Source: Bretschneidera sinensis
Lineage: Eukaryota > Streptophyta > Magnoliopsida > Brassicales > Akaniaceae
Direction of reading: 5' to 3'
NCBI GenBank assembly: GCA_023935145.1
Contig: CM043699.1
Location: forward strand, 77,103,138-77,167,137
DNA length: 64,000 nt
Below the pieces are notes generated by a model. The model saw only the letters and a program-made list of their open reading frames with translations. It searched no databases and was not told the origin of the DNA. A program made the translations under genes and the position numbers. This document shows positions 47,212 to 57,340 of the stretch, piece after piece (within the stretch, counting starts at the first letter, position 1; every line of letters starts with the position of its first letter).

Positions 47212-48227
47212 GTTACTGCTCCAAAGCCTATGGCAAAAGAAAATACGAAGCCACTCGACTTTAAACTCCATACGGAGCAAAGAGCTGCTAAGCGTGCCAT
47301 GTTCAATTATTCGGTAAGGGAGTTTAAAATTTAATTATTATCATTTAAAATTGAAATGTTTATCAATAATTATTTCAATTAAACTGGTTAATTATATACA
47401 GGTTGCAACTAGGCTATATCTGACGGAGCTACAGAGGAAACAGGTTGAGAGGTTGCAGAAGGTAGGCTAGCTAGCTATCTTGAGAACATTGTATAAAAAA
47501 AATTTAACATGATTACAAGCAAATTTATGAGTGCACTTTTAGTATATCTATGACGCTCAAGATAAAGTCAAGTTAAAGTCATTTCTACTTGTAAAATGTA
47601 TTTGAAATTCTTGAAATTTAGTGTGTCAAAAACAAACAATATTATATCAAGTGTATGGTTGGGTTGTTATAATATCATATTAACAAGATAAAAATATTGA
47701 AAAAAATGTTCGAGAGGAAAAAATAGTTTTATAAATGAGTTCTATAAAATCATTTTTATATTTATTTTCTATATCAAATGTTAGATTGAATAGGATCATC
47801 TCATTTTATCCTCATTTTTATTTTATCATGTTCTTAATCGGTGTATCAAACCGACACTTATAGTATTATTCAACCCTAAAACAGATGATAGAAGAGAAAG
47901 AGGTTCGATCGTTACGAAAAGAGATGGTTCCAAAAGCTCAATTGATGCCTTTCTTTGATAGACCTTTCTATCCACAAAGGTAAATAAAAAATAAATTATT
48001 AGAAGCTTAATTAAACCAAATAAAATTTCACACATGCCTAACATTAGTTTTCTTTTTTTCCTTTTTGATTTAAGTGTTTATTCATTTTTTTTTATTTTTT
48101 TGAAAGCAGATCAAGTCGGCCATTGACAATTCCTAGAGAACCCAGTTTCCGTATGGTAAACAGCACTTGCTGGAGCTGCCTCTCTGGCAATCATGAGTTC
48201 TACAATTTTCAACATGCCAATGCGTAG
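47212..48227 (+). CDS. TPX2-domain protein, last four exons (microtubule-associated type)
   Basis: Four exons join in frame: 47212-47313, 47402-47461, 47885-47979 and 48110-48227 (TAG stop at 48225). All acceptors end in AG and all donors start with GT. Together they code 124 residues. The sequence fits the C-terminal TPX2 domain: FKLHTEQRAAKRAMFNYSVA, then LQKMIEEKEVRSLRKEMVPK, AQLMPFFDRPFYPQR and SRPLTIPREPSF, ending in a Cys/Trp-containing tail (CWSC). Such domains bind microtubules; plant members (TPX2 and WVD2-like families) organise spindle or cortical arrays. The frame is open and splice sites are good, so this looks like a gene and not a processed copy. The N-terminal part is missing or unrecognised, so it may be a truncated gene stranded among transposons. 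Confidence 0.82.
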
Positions 48228-48237
48228 AAGCCCATCA

Positions 48238-48243
48238 AATAAA
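48238..48243 (+). promoter_or_regulatory. Possible polyadenylation signal
   Basis: AATAAA eleven bases after the stop codon of the TPX2-domain gene. The position is unusually close to the stop for a plant signal; other A-rich elements downstream could serve instead. Confidence 0.4.
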
Positions 48244-49085
48244 AGCATTGTCGAATTAAGCTGAGTTTCTGTTACGTATTGTTGATGGTGATATGTGAAT
48301 GGTGTACAATTTAATTAGTCATAGAATTAATATTTCAAGCATCACAGTCTAATTAGTTGTTATGTGGCTAGATATCCTTTTAAAGGGTGTGACTAGTGAC
48401 TTTATCATAACTAGAGTCGTTTTTTTGTAGTTTAAATAAATTGCATGAATTTTGTTTTGATTTGTATCATTAAATAATCATTAATCCATATATCCTTTTT
48501 CGTTTCATAAAGCCTCAAAGTATACGCACTTGACTTGAGTAGCACTATTGGAATAATTATTTTTTTCCACAGAGTCTCACCATTATTGTTTTGAAAATGG
48601 AAATCAGTGTAGAGAATGGAGACCGGATTTATATTGAATTTAAAAGAAGACACCGTATATAACTTTTAGGGGTAAATTACATTTTAGTCTTTGAGGTTTA
48701 TCCTTAATTACATGTTGATCCTTGTATTTTCAAAAGTTACGGATTAATTCCCACCGTTATAATCTGACGAAAACCTTAATATCTAAAGTGAAAAAAAAAA
48801 AGCTAACATCAATCACTTTTTTGTCGTATAAGTCATAGATTTTTTAAAATTCTCTAAAGACCTTTATAATCACATTAAGTTTAAAAGTTAACTTTTAATT
48901 TTTATTTTAACTTTTAATTTTTATTCCCATCCAATTACCTGCCCACTCCTTTCCTCTTTCCTCTTTCCTCTTTCATTTTCCTTTCTCTTTCCTTTTTCTT
49001 CTTCTTCGTCCCCATTTCTTTTCAACGACACCTAACAGTAAAACCAAGTAAACTAGAGACCTGTTAATACAAGTAACACACAACA
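48244..49085. other. Gene-flanking AT-rich DNA with one MITE-type end
   Basis: Includes GGGTAAATTACATTTTAGTC at about 48670, an end sequence of the same class as the MITE at 49095-49536, but without a matching partner in reverse orientation of its own. A CT-rich stretch lies at 48950-49010. No gene is seen. Confidence 0.45.
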
Positions 49086-49094
49086 ATAATTTAA

Positions 49095-49536
49095 GAGAAA
49101 ATTACTTTAATATATCTAAGATTAGTCCATGATTACGGTTATCTCACCTAATTTTTATAATATACACTTATCTACCTGTCGTTAACCTTTCGTTAATTTC
49201 TGTTACTCAGTTGTTCAAAGTTTAATCAAACATTTTACCAACTCATCAAAACTTATTAAAAACTCAATTTTACCTTTAATAATTTCAAAATTCTGTTAAA
49301 TCTTTTACTCAAGTAACACTCAAACCTTGACTTTTTTTTAAAAAAATTATTAAGGATAAAATTAAGTTTTCAATAAATTTTGATTAGTTGGCACAAAATT
49401 TGACTAGATTTTAAATAGTTGACTAACAAAAAAACTAATGAAAGACTAATTACATATAAGTAAATGTATATTTTAAAAATTAAATGAGGTACGTGTAATT
49501 ATAGACTAACCTCAGGTGGGTTAATGTAATTTACCC
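49095..49536. mobile_element. Fold-back MITE, 442 bp, Mutator-like
   Basis: The two halves are inverted copies of each other over about 200 bp: the left arm begins GAGAAAATTACTTTAATATA and the complement of the right arm begins GGGTAAATTACATTAACCCA. Similarity continues through TTAGTCCATGATTAC/TTAGTCTATAATTAC to the centre near 49320. The element is flanked by a perfect 9 bp duplication ATAATTTAA (49086-49094 and 49537-49545). Nine-base duplications are typical of the Mutator superfamily. No coding capacity; it would depend on a transposase elsewhere. RNA from it would form a hairpin. Confidence 0.88.
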
Positions 49537-49545
49537 ATAATTTAA

Positions 49546-50368
49546 ACCTTAACACTTCTCAAACCCCATTAATTCATGGATAATACATTAATTAAACCCC
49601 ATCAATGTCACAACCAAAAATCTACAAATTAAAAAACAAACTTAGACAAAGACACCCAAAACCCACACCCATCAATTCATCAAAACAAAAACCAAAGAAA
49701 AATAACCAAATTCAAACACGCGCCCCCCCCCCCCCCCCCCCCCCCCCCCAACACATGTAAGCATTTACCAATCAACACAAGCAAAGAAAACTTGAACCCC
49801 ACAAACAACCACCAACTCAAAATTGGTAGTGGTTTCGCGATGGTACCGGACGTATCTGACAACGACGGATCTTGAAACGGCAATGGCAAGGTCTTCTCCA
49901 CTTCATGATAGTTCACAACACTGTTTTGATAAAAGACTTCAAATGAAGCAAAGAGAGAGTGAATCTGAAAGGAAAAGAAAAGATGGAGAGAGATGAGGAT
50001 TTTTTTAAAATTTTTAAGAACGCTATTGTTTAGAAACAAATAAAGTGAAGAAAATTTTTTCTTTATTTGTCTGCCATGCAAGATTATCTCTCAGATCTCT
50101 AACATTTTACTTTTTTATAAATAAAAAATCTCCACTTTAGATCTTGGGGATTAAATAGAAAGAAGATCTAAAAACGAGAAATTATCAGTGTTTGGTTATC
50201 GAGAAATTATCAGAAAAATACAAGCTCAATACTTCAATTAAAACTTAAAGAATGATGATTTTATTAGTTAGATCTAGGTACTAAAATTAATTTAATCAAT
50301 TAACCAGAAAAAATAATTTAATCTTGGACCTTAATTTTCTTGGCAATCAAACAAGACAAAGATATATA
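49546..50368. other. AT-rich DNA with a poly(C) run, no supported gene
   Basis: A minus-strand open stretch of 133 codons (49680-50081) owes a glycine run to the poly(C) tract and shows no known domain. The remainder is AT-rich. Confidence 0.4.
49723..49749 (+). repeat. Poly(C) run of 27
   Basis: Twenty-seven consecutive C. The true length is uncertain because such runs are hard to sequence. The complementary strand could form stacked G structures. Confidence 0.85.
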
Positions 50369-50700
50369 TTAATACAAGAAAACTTCACAATTGAGACGGA
50401 TCATCTGCGATGGCACAATATATGTCGCAATTAATCATTATCTGTGATGAAATTTTATTTCCATCGCAAATACCATTTGCGACCATAAGGTCCATCACAG
50501 AAACTAAAAAAATCAGTCGCAATTGAGTTTTTTCAAATTTAAATTTTTATTATTTGACCGTTAAAAGAGTTTTCTGCAACGAAAATAATCCATCGCAGAT
50601 AAATAATGCATTTTATATTATTTATTGAATAACATATTTCAAAAACTTAACTACGATTGAAAAATAACTCATTTTCGACGTATGAGTCCGTTGCAGATAA
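50369..50700 (+). repeat. CACTA terminal and subterminal repeats
   Basis: Short motifs of the type TCTGCGATGG, GTCGCAATT, TTTGCGACC, CATCGCAAAT and CATCGCAGAT recur about ten times in both orientations. Such clusters of a 10-12 base motif next to the terminus are where the CACTA DNA-binding protein acts in known elements. Confidence 0.75.
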
Positions 50701-51500
50701 GTGAACCCTACATTTGTGCATTCTCTCATTTTTCTCCATTTTCTTGTAGCGCGACTCATTTCCTCCGTTTTTCTCTCATTCATCTTCATCTCTTTCTCTT
50801 TCCTTTTTATTCTTCCCCCACTTTGTCTTTCCTTAATTATTCTCCATTCCCACTTTTTTTTTCTCTCTTTCCGCCCTGTCTCTCTTCGCCCTATCTCTCT
50901 TTGCACCACCGCAGTGCTGCCTCCACCACTGGTTTGCTTTCACCACCAGTTTGCTTCCACCACTGCGCCTCCACCACCGGTTTTCTTCCAATTTGGCTTT
51001 TTGAATCTCTTTTTAACTTGTTTGTTATTGTTGAATTGACCAATTATGTTTATTTGTTGGTTTTTCACAAGAAATTGTACTTCTTTTTCTACAAGAACAC
51101 ATTATAGAACTTTGTTTATTTGGGTCATTTAGGATAAGAAATTGTGCTTTAAGCTTAAGTTGTAAGTCATGTCCGAGTTATGCTTTTATTTTTCTAATTA
51201 TTTTCTTGTTCAAGTGGTAATGTGATACAAAATGGTCTACGCATGCATGCCAAGGTCCTACCTTTTCATTATTTCTTTGCTTTTTAGTATTTAGAAAAGT
51301 TTGTAACAAAATGGGTATTGTATGTCTTATCTTGATGAATTATGTGATTTTCTAGGATTTTGGTTGGAGTCTTCCAGAGATATATGAAAAGTTCCCTACC
51401 TTAAATAAGTGGATAAGGTTGTACTATCTCTGTAAATTTAAAAAAAAAAAATCAGGAGATGAATGGATGTGAATAAGCACAACCGCACAAGTATACAAAA

Positions 51501-51624
51501 TTCCTAGTTATGCTGAAATTAACAATTGTGATAGCCTTTTCTAGCTTTGGTTCATGTTTTTGTTCCTAGTTGTGCTGAAATTAACAATTGTGATAGCCAT
51601 TTCTAGCTTTCGTTCATGTTTTGA
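51501..51624 (+). repeat. 62 bp tandem duplication
   Basis: Two copies starting at 51501 and 51563, each with GCTGAAATTAACAATTGTGA and TTCTAGCTTTSGTTCATG (S is C or G), differing at a few bases. Confidence 0.85.
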
Positions 51625-53425
51625 GGTTTTTTTTTAATCATTATCAACTTATAATTTTATTCTCACCATTCAATTTTATATAATTCGCATCTAAGTTCAT
51701 TTTTATGATCAACGATATCTGAATTTGATGAAGATTTATTAGGCCATATCCATATGATTTCTTGAAATAGAAATAACAATGATGAAAATGGATGAAAAAG
51801 ATTTATTAAGACGTATCCATAGGATTTCATGGTTGTAAGTTTTAGTATCTTGTATATCATATTTTGAGAGATTATATTCTGTTTATTTCTATTAGTGAAA
51901 CCGAACCGAATTGATAAACCAAACGCTCACCCTTATTTTTTGTCTATAAGTGAAAGGGTATCATCCTTTAATACAAATATTTGTAAAATTTGATGTGCAC
52001 TTGTTTCAGCAAAGGATCATCACCTAAAGCATTTTATTAACCACATTTATATAAAGGGGCCACTCTAGACTGAAGGTACCAATAATCATGAAAGGTTTGG
52101 TGACCCTCCCTTCCCATATGAGTATGATTTGTTAGACAAATAAGAATTTATCTTACCAAAAATATTTGTAATTAGGCCCTTAGATTCTATCTTACCAAAA
52201 TGATTTGTAATTAGGCCTTTAGATTTGTAATGACATACTATAAGTACCTATTATTGTATTTTAAATTGATTGGTTTGTTTTTAATGCTTGATTAAATGAT
52301 AAAATGTTTGGGTGATTGTTTCTAGCATAAAAGTTCACAAGTCATTAATTAAGCACTATTAGGCCAATTTGTGAGCAAGAGGTCAATATAGGGCTTAGAC
52401 TCATTTGATATTTAGACAATTATTTTAATATAAATGGATTGAGTTGAGATAACAATTTCAATTAGTGGCAAAACCCAAGAACTAAGTTAAATACTTGTTA
52501 ATTATCACTTAATTTTCTATGTTTAATCCAATTAGGAATAATTTTTTTCATATTCCTTTATCTCTCTTATATTATTTTTTTTGCATATATCATGCATTGT
52601 ATTTTACCTTATATCGTTCGTGCAAAGATTATTGAGCGACCCCAAATGTGCTTGTTACTTACTAATTAATATGTTTGCAATGAGAGTGTTTATGCTTAAA
52701 TAATCCTTGGATTGTCTACTGTTTATAGTTTAGGAATGCTTGATCCATATTGCAGTTAATAATCCTTGTTTTATTTCAATAAAGTTTCGATAGTACCTCT
52801 CCTTGTTCTCTGTGTACATACTAAATTCAAAGTTATCTCCTTCAGGTGATAGCATTGAATTTAAATTGTGTACTTAGATAATTAAGGGGAGGTGTTGTCT
52901 AATTTTTTTCGAAATGAAATAACATAATAGTTATTAAATGCAATAAGGATTACATATTCCTGAATGGGTTAGGATCCTTACATTTTAGTGAATTGAATGA
53001 TGTTGTTAGAAAGCATCAACATTCATGGTGTTAATATATAATCAAATTTGTTAAAAATTTCTTATGCGATAATACGTTATCATTTATTTCTCTCAGGGGT
53101 TACACGATCCGTTAATGGTACTCATTGCTTCTTCTTTGCTCTAGAACTACTCTTGTTGATTAGGAATGCAAACTATTATTTGTGTATGCTGTTAATTTAA
53201 TTAGCTTTCAATTATTTGAGTATGAATAGATTGTTTTTGAAATTAGACAATATAATTCCTTATGTAATCTTACCTTTCACTCTTGAATGAAAAAAGAGTA
53301 ACATAATGCACTAAAAAAAGACCTCCATTAAAAACAAGGCTTTTAAAATTAGTTTGTCTCATAAATCATAAATTACTTCATTATTTTGAGTTATATTTGT
53401 TAGTTAATTGTAAATTAGAATAACT

Positions 53426-53824
53426 TTGAAAGTTAATACTATTTTAGTATTTGGAACGATTTTGGTTGATCGAAATTGGATGGACCGTCGGGTTGTGCAT
53501 AATACCGTATTGGATGAATTAAGGAATGAAATTGAACAATTCCTTAACTTCGTACATAGTAATAAACGTTACATGTATAGAGGAATTATTCGGTGTCCTT
53601 GTTTAGTTTACAGAAACATTAAGTTTTTGAAAAGAAAGATGGTTACTGTGCACCTATACAAGAAGGGTTTTGTTAAGGATCACAAGAGATGGACTCGACA
53701 TAGAGAGCTCCCTTTGTCTGGGGGACATTCGATGACCCGAATTAACAGCGTGGAGGAAGAGTTCAGAGGGAGGAATCGGATGGGGGACATGATAATGGAT
53801 AATGTTGGTCCTGATTTTAATTAA
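53426..53824 (+). pseudogene. CACTA transposase-associated N-terminal domain
   Basis: A 132-codon open frame. It contains DRNWMDRRVV, EIEQFLNFVHSN, GIIRCPCLVYRNIKF and a basic stretch, matching the order of the transposase-associated domain (DxxWM, IxxF, IxCPCxxC) found at the start of plant CACTA TNPD-like proteins. The usual second Cys pair reads CPCLVY, so one zinc ligand is lost. The frame ends at a TAA just before the inserted LTR. The catalytic transposase part is absent. Met at 53426 is only the first Met of the frame and not a confirmed start. Confidence 0.72.
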
Positions 53825-55702
53825 GATGTTGATTAGGGCATGAAAATGCATTTCAGATATAGTTAATTATATGCATTTGTTGAGATTAGTTTTGATTATT
53901 CATTGAATTTCTTCACAAGTGTGGTCCTTTGGAGAATTTTGTGTTTTTGTGTGTTTTGCAGATAAAAAAAAAAAACAAAGAAGCCTTAAACAAAAAAATA
54001 TATAAAATATGTTCAAAAGAATCCATAACATCCGGACCAGTTCAAAGTAGGGAAACTGGGCCTGAACAGTAGTGCGGCTAGATAGCAATAGAACCAGGCT
54101 TGGACAGCAGCAGAACTGCGCCTGGACAGCAACTGAAGCACACGGCCTGAACAGAAACCCTAGGGTGACATCTGTCTACAAAGCTATCTCCATACAACTA
54201 TATATAGGATTTTAGACTCAGAAGCCTGGGGGCTGAACAGCGGGCTAAACAGATACACATTGAATTTTTAGAGAGCTGTTGTGATTATATATTGTTGGCT
54301 AGGCTAAGTTCAACCAAGGCGAAGAGATGAACCCCTAGACATAGCGGGTTTGGCTTGTATTTAATTTAGTGTTTGTGTTTTTAATGTTGAATAATTATTT
54401 TGAGTTGTTTCTTTTATTTAATATTGAAATTTATGTTTTTGTGTGATAAACAATTATATTTTCTTCTTCCATAGATTTTATTTAACTCCGATGATTGTTG
54501 TTTTTTTTCTCCATATAAGTTCAGTCATGCTTCTCTTATGTGGGGAATTTAGGATGCAACCGATTTCGGTATATTAATTATATATGATTGTCCTTTACTT
54601 CATTATTGTCTCCGAATATATCGTCGATTTAGGATATCATATATAATTGACCGTTGCGTTACTTGTAAAAACAAGAAAGGGATTTCTCATAATAATTTAC
54701 AAAAGAATATTTTTTGTTCTTTCACTATTATTTTCCGACTACACATTTGGGATGTGAAACGCGTAGTTGAGTTATAATTACTGAATTGATACAAGTTGAA
54801 ACTGTGAAATCTAGGAGGGATTCCTGAACCCTTGTGTTTCTCATTATTTGAATTACACCCAAACAGTACTATGCGGTAGCAGCAGTATAACTCAACTACG
54901 TATATGATTTAAGCAATATAAGGGTCCAAGAATCCCTCCTAAATTTCACAGCTTCAACTTGTACCAATTCAGTAATTATAACTCAACTACGTATTTCACA
55001 TCCCAAATACATAATCGGAAAATAATAGTGAAAGCACCAAAAATATTGTTTTGTAAATTATTATGAGAAATCCCCTTCTTGTTTTTACAAGTAATGCAAC
55101 GATCAATCATATATGATATCCTAAATCGCCGATATATCCGGAGACAATAACGCAGTAAAGGACTAGCATATATTATTAATATACCAAAATCAATTGCATC
55201 CTAAATTCCACACATAAGAGAAGCCTGACTGAACTTATATGGAGAAAAAGAACTTATATGGAGAAGAAGAAAATATAATTGTCTGTCACACAAAAACATC
55301 AACTTCAATATTAAATAAAGGGAACAACTCAAAATAATTATTCAATGTTAAAAACACAAATACTGAATTAAATACAAGCCAAACCCGCTATGTCTAGGAG
55401 TTCATCTTTTCTCCTTGGTTGAAACATAGCTTAGCTGATAATATATAATCACAACATCTCTCTAGAAATTCAGTGTGTATCTCTTCAGCCCTCTGTTATC
55501 TGAGTCTAAAATCTTATATATAGCTATATGGAGACGACTTAGTAGATAGAAAAGTAGCCATAGGGTTTCTATTCAGGCTGTCTGCTGTCCAAGCTGTGCG
55601 TTTGTTATTGTCCAAGCCCAGTTTTTGCTGTCCAGAACTGGTCCGGTTTTGTTGTTGTCCAAGCCGTGCAAATCCCAAAAAAATCAGAATTTAATAGCTC
55701 CT

Positions 55703-55936
55703 TCACTTCTGCCACATTGAAATCACACACAGACTGACCTTTGTCTACTAAAACGACCATAACTTTCTCTAGAAAAATCATATTTACGAGCCGTAAAATT
55801 CTTCAGAAAATAGACATCCGGATATTTCCATGAATATATGGCTCATCTTCTAGTTCTTCATGAATCAATACAGTTTAATCCACAAAAATGACTAATCTGT
55901 ACGGGTAATTCTGGCAATTTAGTTAAACTCCTTTTA
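55703..55936 (-). repeat. Single copy of the 186 bp LTR module plus flank
   Basis: Minus strand reads CTAAATTGCCAGAATTA, GATGAGCCATATATTCATGG, CCGGATGTCTATTTTCTGAA, CTCGTAAATATGATTTTTCT and TTTTAGTAGACAAAGGTCAG. These match the module in LTRs of A and C although the surrounding LTR here is a different family. Confidence 0.87.
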
Positions 55937-56079
55937 ACCCTTTGCTAGTGACAACATGACTTAGCAAAATGCTCAATTTATCTTTAACAGTCTAGAAATG
56001 ATGGGTTTTGTTGCACTCCTCTTGGGAAACCTAGTTTCCCTGCTCTAAACTGGTCCAGATGTTGTGGATTCTTTTGAAC

Positions 56080-56082
<3 letters not shown>

Positions 56083-56118
<36 letters not shown>
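56083..56118. repeat. TA dinucleotide run
   Basis: About 18 copies of TA within the right LTR arm. The left arm has only a short ATATATAAAATA at the same place. Confidence 0.88.
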
Positions 56119-56121
<3 letters not shown>

Positions 56122-56274
56122 AGGTTATTTGTTTTTTTAAATCTGCAAAACACACTAAAATACAGAATTCTCCAAAGGACCACACTTGTCAAGAAATTCA
56201 ATGAGTAATCAAAATTAATCTGAATAAATGCATATAATTAACTCTATCTGAAGTGCATTTTCATGCCCTAATCA

Positions 56275-57340
56275 AGCCCACACTTGGACAAGGCCCAGTG
56301 CTGTTGAAAGCACAAATAGAGTAAGACTAGCTGGGATCTACCAACTTAGGGAAGAGGATAGCATGAAAGCAAAATTAGAGCGAGTAACTCGAGAGTTAGA
56401 GGAACTTAAGACCCAAGATGGTAGACTCACGCATACTGTTGGAAGAGACGAGTCACAAGGTGTTTGTTTCGTTTGTGGGGGAGTGGAACACTTAGCTCTG
56501 GATTGCTCGACTTTTGCAGAGATAAGCTGGGTTTTTGATGAACAATGTAACGCCTTAGAGATTTACAGGAAGCCTTATAATCCTTTCTCCAATGCATATA
56601 ATCCTAGTTGGACTAACCACCAGAACTTTAGCTGGAAGTCCGACTCAAACCAACCCACACACGCACATGCACAACCACATGTGTCATACCCTGCAATCTC
56701 ATGCAATTCGCAACCTAATAGAATCCATTTAGTGGAATAAATTAAATGTATTTATGGAGTCACAAGGTAAAATTATTTAGAGATTGAAAACTGTTGTGAC
56801 ACAGGTAGCGGAATAGAATAAGGAAATTAAAAGTCAAATAACAAAGCTAACAAGTTCTCTTGCAGTGCAAGAGTGAGGCAAATTCCCATCTTAGCCTTAA
56901 TCAATTCCAAGGGGGAAATATATGGCACAAACCTCTACTTCAGATTCACAAAATATCACAGAGGTCAATGCCATAACTACTCGGAGTGGTAAGGTGTTAG
57001 AAGGACCAAGTCAGATGACGACCACGAGCACCTCTTCGATCACCGAGGAGAACACCCCCAAGAACGAGCTAAATGAAATTTTTTTGATTCAAGTCCCATT
57101 TCTCCAAGCACTCTGACCAAAAGGAAAAAATTTGAAAATACAAGGTGAGATTCTAGAACATTTCAAACAAGTTAAGATTAACTTACTTTTGCTTCATGTG
57201 ATTAAACAGGTACCAACCTATGCAAAGGCAATCAAGGATCTGTGCACCTTAAAAAGGAAGCATCAAGTCAAGAAGACTACGTCCTTGATTGAGCAAGTAA
57301 GTGTGGTGATTGAGCAAAACGGCACCATTCAAATATAAAG
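56275..57340 (+). pseudogene. gag remnant of gypsy fragment D
   Basis: Athila-like gag C-terminal half. The zinc knuckle CFVCGGVEHLALDC is at about 56464-56505 and is intact, followed by NPFSNAYNPSWTNHQNFSWK. After stops comes EVNAITTRSGKVLEG near 56952, a motif common before the protease in this group, then FKQVKINLLLLHVIKQVPTY near 57160. It is a different family from A, B and C. The beginning of gag is missing; the DNA goes straight from the inverted LTR into the coiled-coil-like MKAKLERVTRELEELK. Confidence 0.8.

Larger units (their letters stand above)
50369..53829 (+). mobile_element. CACTA (En/Spm-type) transposon, 5' part
   Basis: The left end resembles the CACTACAAGAAAAC terminus (TAATACAAGAAAAC at 50370-50383). 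It is followed by subterminal repeats and, 3 kb on, by the N-terminal domain of a CACTA transposase-type protein. The element is broken at 53829 by a gypsy LTR; its other end was not found. From 50700 to 53425 there is a pyrimidine-rich patch (50740-50990), small duplications (51501-51624, and near 52140-52230) and otherwise AT-rich DNA without clear exons. Confidence 0.72.
53830..56274. repeat. Inverted pair of gypsy LTRs, 2.4 kb imperfect palindrome
   Basis: The left arm (53830 to about 54840) begins TGATTAGGGCATGAAAATGC. The right arm (about 54915-56274) ends GCATTTTCATGCCCTAATCA, its inverse. The arms match through their length: GTGGTCCTTTGGAGAATT, CTATATATA..GATTTTAGACTC, ACATAGCGGGTTTGGCTTGT and AGGAGGGATTC. 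The TATA box of each copy is inside. The right arm is longer because it holds the 186 bp module and neighbouring DNA (about 55690-56060) that the left lacks. The centre, about 54845-54910, has no recognisable gene. No target duplication flanks the pair. Confidence 0.85.

Noticed and set aside
49680..50081. 133-codon minus-strand frame with a glycine run
   Set aside because: The glycines come from the poly(C) tract. The rest is hydrophobic and compositionally like AT-rich noncoding DNA.
50682..51107. 141- and 112-codon Ser/Leu/Pro/Phe-rich frames
   Set aside because: Two overlapping frames are open at once because the DNA is pyrimidine-rich; neither shows a domain. It is better read as a leader of the CACTA element.
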